Shown here one piece after another: positions 59,717 to 64,000 of a DNA stretch of 64,000 nucleotides. The position numbers and the translations under genes were made by a program. How positions within the stretch are numbered: position 1 is the stretch's first letter; each line of letters begins with the position of its first letter. Source of the DNA: Solanum dulcamara (taxonomy: Eukaryota; Streptophyta; Magnoliopsida; Solanales; Solanaceae); the NCBI RefSeq assembly GCF_947179165.1, contig NC_077240.1:74061501-74125500 (forward strand). The letters run 5' to 3'. The notes beneath the pieces were generated by a model. The model saw nothing but the letters and a program-made list of their open reading frames with translations, searched no databases and was not told the DNA's origin.

Positions 59717-60507
59717 TTTTTTAATATTGAGTTATTAGGTAAATCGATAATCTATTAAGACATTAGTAATTTACTACTGTACCCCTACATAAATATTAAA
59801 TATTTATATCAATACCTTATTGGTTACTATCTTTGCTCTTTAGCCTTCAGTTAAAATTATTATTCTTGTTCTTTTATTTGTGTTGCATTAGTATATTTCT
59901 TTTCATGTTAGTTACTATTGTTTCTATTTTATGAGTATTTTATAAAGTTATATTATTGTCTTGTCGCACCAATTATTGGAGAAGTCATGTAATTATTTTA
60001 TGAGCATTTTCTTATTGGTTAAACCGAAAAATCAAACCGTTAAGGACCAAAAATTGATAAATGAAAAATTGATAAAAATATTTTATTGAGTTGATTATCG
60101 ATTTAGCATATTTAAAAATAAAAAATGAACAACCAAACTGATAATACATAAAATCGAATCGAACCGACCAATACACGCCGGACATAAAATTTGTAAATGG
60201 AGCAGACTGCTAGGTAAGTTACAAAGTAATCCTATATGAGCTATCAAATTGTAATAATATAAGTAGCAACTGTAAGAACAAATAAGGACTATAAGGAACT
60301 TTCTTACAACGATAATAGGGGAATTTTTATTTTTTTTAATTATTTTTTATTTTATCATTTTCCAAAAATATTGATAAACTTGATAGGTATATATAAAAGA
60401 TATTCTTTATTTTCCATTCTTTACATGGATCTATATATAGTGGAGCAGATACATCTCTTCTTAACTTTTATATTTATAATACATATGTAACAGTGGTACA
60501 CATGAAC

Positions 60508-60580
60508 GTTGCTGTGGTGTAGTGGTTATCACGTCAGTTTTACACACTGAAGGTCCCCAGTTCGATCCTGGGCAGCAGCA
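60508..60580 (+). tRNA. tRNA-Val (anticodon UAC)
   Basis: The acceptor GTTGCTG pairs with CAGCAGC (one G-U pair), with discriminator A. The D arm contains TGGTGTAGTGGTTATCA (A box). The anticodon stem TCAGT/ACTGA encloses loop TTTACAC with anticodon TAC at 60541-60543. The T arm is CCCAG-TTCGATC-CTGGG (B box). All 73 bases fit a nuclear tRNA without an intron; CCA is not encoded. It would read GUA and possibly other valine codons. It appears intact although surrounded by repeats. Confidence 0.95.
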
Positions 60581-60589
60581 CTTTAGTTC

Positions 60590-60601
60590 TTTTGTATTTT
60601 T
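60590..60601 (+). terminator. RNA polymerase III terminator
   Basis: T runs (TTTT at 60590-60593, TTTTT at 60597-60601) lie about 10-20 bases after the tRNA. Confidence 0.75.
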
Positions 60602-60619
60602 CCCCTTCACTACAAACCT

Positions 60620-61341
60620 TTATACTTTTTCTCTTCTTTTCGACTTCCTCTATTTCAAGGTTAAGAATATTATGTTAAGGGTTATATTTCTATTTTTTAT
60701 CTTCGTTTTGACTTCCTCTATTTCAAGGCTACGAATATTATGTCAAGGGTGTTTTTGGTATGGAGTGAATAATTTTCAATTTTCTTTATCTTTGGTTGAT
60801 CAGATTTTTTGTAAAATAATTTTCGTAGGACTACACGTTTCATAAAAACGAGAAAAGTGACTTCTCTAATAGAATTAGGGAAAACAAGTTTATGTTTTTT
60901 CTCTTCTTTTCGACTTCCTCTGTTTCAAGGTTAAGAATATTATGTTAAGGGTTATGTTTCTATTTTTTTTATCTTCGTTTTGACTTCCTCTTTGAACTTC
61001 TTAGCCTTATTTGGCCTTTTTTATGCTTTTTTTGAGTCGAGGGTCTCTCGAAAACAGTCGTCCTATCTTGGTAGGAGTAAAGTCTGCGTACACTTTACCC
61101 TCTCTAGACCCCACGTTGTGGGATTTCACTGAGTTGTTGTTGTTGTTGTTATTGTTGTTTTGACTTCCTCTATTTCAAGACTACGAATATTATGTCAAGG
61201 GTGTTTTAGGTATGGAGTGAATATTTTTCAATTTTCTTTATCTTTAGTTGATCAGATTTTTTGTAAAATAATTTTTGTAGGACTACACGTTTCATAAAAA
61301 ACTAGAAAACTGACTTCTCTGATAGAATTAGGAAAAACAAG
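60620..61341 (+). repeat. 270-bp tandem duplication next to the tRNA gene
   Basis: Copy 1 is 60620-60888 and copy 2 is 60889-61341, both running from TTTAT..TTTTTCTCTTC to GGAAAAACAAG-like ends. Copy 2 is longer because of the retroposon at 60992-61156. Within each copy a smaller unit (GACTTCCTCTATTTCAAGG..GTCAAGGGTGTTT) is itself repeated. Confidence 0.88.
60992..61156 (+). mobile_element. TTG-tailed retroposon (TS-SINE or truncated RTE LINE)
   Basis: Conserved 3' blocks GAGTCGAGGGTCTCTCGAAA, GTCTGCGTACACTTTACCC and GACCCCACGTTGTGGGAT end in (TTG)n. A 15-bp TSD GTTTTGACTTCCTCT lies at 60977-60991 and 61157-61171. The duplicate copy 60620-60888 has the uninterrupted site. The 5' part is too short to decide between SINE and 5'-truncated LINE. 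Confidence 0.85.
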
Positions 61342-61431
61342 TCCTATAATTGACATTTCACCCCTGCACATTTCCTATCTCACCCCTACCTCTCATAGTG
61401 TTTTATATATATAATATTTTCGAATCAATAA

Positions 61432-64000
61432 TATCTCGACCCAACCCCGTAGGCTGCGAATGGAGTCCGACCTGGACCCCGTATACATACCTATTAGCTG
61501 TAGTCAAATTGAACTATGAACAAAGTGATACTACTCACAAAAAACCCAATGAGTTAAAAAAATTTCGTGTACGTGTGGCCTTTTTCATTCATATCATATC
61601 ATGAAAGGGTACGCAAGCCGACAAGGCTGCTGTAACATAAAAACATTTACCACATGCCGTATAGGCACAACCGAACTAAACTCACAAACAACCCACATAC
61701 ATATATCCACAGACCTCTAAGAATAGTAACAGCAACATATGGCAGGACAGGGCCCTCGCCGTACCCCTGGTCAAATAAATATATACAAATTATTTGACCA
61801 GTATCAAAAGTTAGGCTTCGGAATAGTGGAGAGCTCCCAACATCGTTGAGTGGAAACCCTAAGCTAGCGGATCTCCAATATGAACATCTGTACCTGCAGG
61901 CATAAAATGCAGCCCCCCGGAGAACAGGGGGTCAGTAGGACATATGTACTGAGTATATAAAGCATAACATATCATAACTGAAATAACAACTGAAATGGGG
62001 ATGCAAAAAACAAGTATGCCGGTTAACAATTCACTGTACCTGCATCTTATGAAAAGAGGGCATACATATTATCTTCACATATCACTCCCGGCCCGCTATG
62101 GGACTCGGTGTTACCATGTCATCATATACGGCATCATACCATAGTGGTATCATTTCATACATTACAAGTACCTTACTATGTTTTTATATGTATGCCTACC
62201 TATCATATTTGACCCTTTAGTGAGGGTCTCGGTGAAAGAGTGGTGTACATGTCGTACCGCACCCGACTCGCTATGGGACTAAGTGTCATTATCATATAAT
62301 AAAATATACTGAGAAACGTTTGGCCAGATCCATACTTTAAACTAGTGCCGAGGAACGTACGACCCAATTCATATTTTAAAATAATGCCGAGGAATGTACG
62401 GCCCGATCCATATTTTAAAACAATGCCGAGGAACGTACGGCCTGATCCACATTTTCCATCATATCATCATGTACATACCCGACCCGGGATGCGGTGACGA
62501 GCATTATCACATACAACGTCATCGTATGCTTCACTTCATCGTATACGGCATTTCATCATCATATACTTCTACATATATATATAACCGGCCCGGGACTTGG
62601 TGAGCGAAGAGTAAAGCTAGGCACGACCGCATTCCCGGCCCCCTTGTGGGACTCGGAGGAAGATGGGTTACAGTATGCCTGAGTAGAGTAGTGAGAAACC
62701 ATATGCAATTTATATCATCATCAGAGACTCAATGAAACAGTCAAGTGAATCATCACCTGAAGACCAGAGTAGTAATCGTCTTAAGTACCTACTAAACATC
62801 ATTCAGATCATATTAGCTAGAGTTTCAGGGATCGTAGACGTGTATCGAGATAGGGTTAAACAATTTATGGAAGTAGAGACGTTTGTCGTTACAGAGACCT
62901 TAGGAATAAGAGCTGATGCATTCAATTATTATTCATCAGATAGGAGACTCAAGGTTAGTAGTTCAACTACTTAAAGCATTCTAATATCAAGTAATGAATA
63001 AAAGTCACAAGTTATACCCGAAGCTCATAACTGGAACTACCTCCACCTCATATCATATGCCATTGCATTTATACTTAAGACATTTCAAAAGGCAAAATAG
63101 ACAGGCCTTACATATACTACTGTTCATGATCTAGCAGCCTTAAAAGGCAATAACTCAATTATTACAGGAGTCTTAACATCACAAAGTGAGTAAAGTCTAT
63201 GAATTACATTTAGAGTTTCATGAGTGGAATTATCCCCACATTTTATATACAAACCATTCATAGCTTATGCCTAAGACATACCAAAAGAAAAGAAGAGTAG
63301 CTCTACATACCTGTTATGGGTTAATCGCATCCAGACTCGCTTTAATACTCCTTTGACCTATTTAACACAAAAAAAATATGAAGATCAACAACCCTTGACT
63401 TTTCAACATCTTAAGGTGCACCCAAGTATTCATAGAACTCATTTTCTCGCTCGTCTTCTCGACTAGTTCTTTAGTTAGTTAAGGAGTTAACGGAAATTGG
63501 GCAGCACCTCCCCTATACCATGCCCTATCCGAATTTCCAATTACACACCTATTCACTACATCCAACCAACAACAACACCCTGCATCATATATACAAGTAA
63601 TTCATATCAATTTTACATAATACAAACTTCCAACGACTCGCCTAAAATTACGATATCCAAAATAGGGTTTCTGGTCTCTATGTTATAACGCCTTTAATCA
63701 TACATAGCGGAGGGTCGTGTGGATGAAACCATAAGATATCACACATATTTTAGGATACTTTTAATCCCTGCAAAACATCACCACACCACCTACAGCTGCA
63801 GCACCACCAGCACAATACCCAACTCGACTTCAATTTAACTATAACGACTTCAATTTAGTTTGTTTCTAACGTCGAGCATTTTTATGATATTCTCACACTT
63901 AAATCAGCATAAAAGGTGTATAATACACCCTATAACAACATAATAAACTTCAAATTGGAAAAAAAGACCTTACATTACCCGAAATTGGACAAAGCTTGCC
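61432..64000 (-). repeat. Family-A LTR, partial (runs off the window)
   Basis: It starts at a decayed end (CTCGACCCAACCCCGTAGG) and follows the order of 23970-26190: GTAGTCAAATTGAACTATGAA, CAAGCCGACAAGGCTGC, GCCGTATAGGCACAAC, and later the GGAAATTGGGCAGCA block. The end lies beyond the window. Confidence 0.82.
62305..62460. repeat. Minisatellite in the partial family-A LTR (4 units)
   Basis: Four units of about 40 bp have the core TGCCGAGGAACGTACGG and CCCGATCCATATTTTAAAA. The array is shorter than the one at 24664-24976. Confidence 0.85.

Overview
The window looks like plant nuclear DNA, most likely Solanaceae (Solanum-like). It is AT-rich, almost entirely repeats, and has no intact protein-coding gene. 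Pointers to the family are gypsy LTRs that start TGTAACACCC, the SINE/LINE 3' tails that end in TTG repeats, and DNA transposons whose ends read CGTTTGG. The one host gene I can support is a tRNA-Val(UAC) at 60508-60580. All family assignments are from memory and pattern recognition; no database was searched.

Left part, 1-15.8 kb: a small inverted-repeat DNA element (284-15763) was entered by a Ty1/copia element (minus strand, 841-15690). A Ty3/gypsy element (minus strand, 3769-13099) then entered the copia integrase. The gypsy gag-pol keeps one reading frame over 4.2 kb but carries 12 nonsense codons and an in-frame integrase deletion.

Middle-left, 16.9-27.8 kb: a hAT-type element with perfect 12-bp inverted ends and an 8-bp target duplication (17335-27227) holds a possible CACTA fragment, a degenerate plus-strand copia (17842-23452) and one LTR of a long-LTR family (called A here). 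SINE remnants lie on both sides. From 28.6 to 31.6 kb there is a long direct repeat around a transposon-like spacer.

Middle-right, 31.8-54.5 kb: a minus-strand RTE-type LINE is split three ways. A Tourist-like element (32124-47748, TSD TTA) holds a foldback MULE-like element (33055-47383, 9-bp TSD). That holds a large LTR element without recognisable gag-pol (LARD-1, 33306-46714, TSD AATTT), which holds two solo LTRs (37347-39733, TSD AATCC; 41159-44300, TSD ACAAG). A second element of the LARD family (LARD-2, 47816-54116, TSD TATCT) sits in the same LINE in the opposite orientation. Both LARDs carry a decayed ORF on the strand opposite to their LTR/PBS/PPT polarity. This antisense ORF family is the most interesting biology here.

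Right part, 54.6-64 kb: small DNA elements, a SINE, a MITE with poly-C tracts inside both ends, the tRNA gene, a 270-bp tandem duplication with a TTG-tailed retroposon in its second copy, and a partial family-A LTR that runs off the window. All mobile-element genes seen are broken, so the window appears to be a graveyard of layered insertions. Target-site duplications let the order of insertion be read directly.
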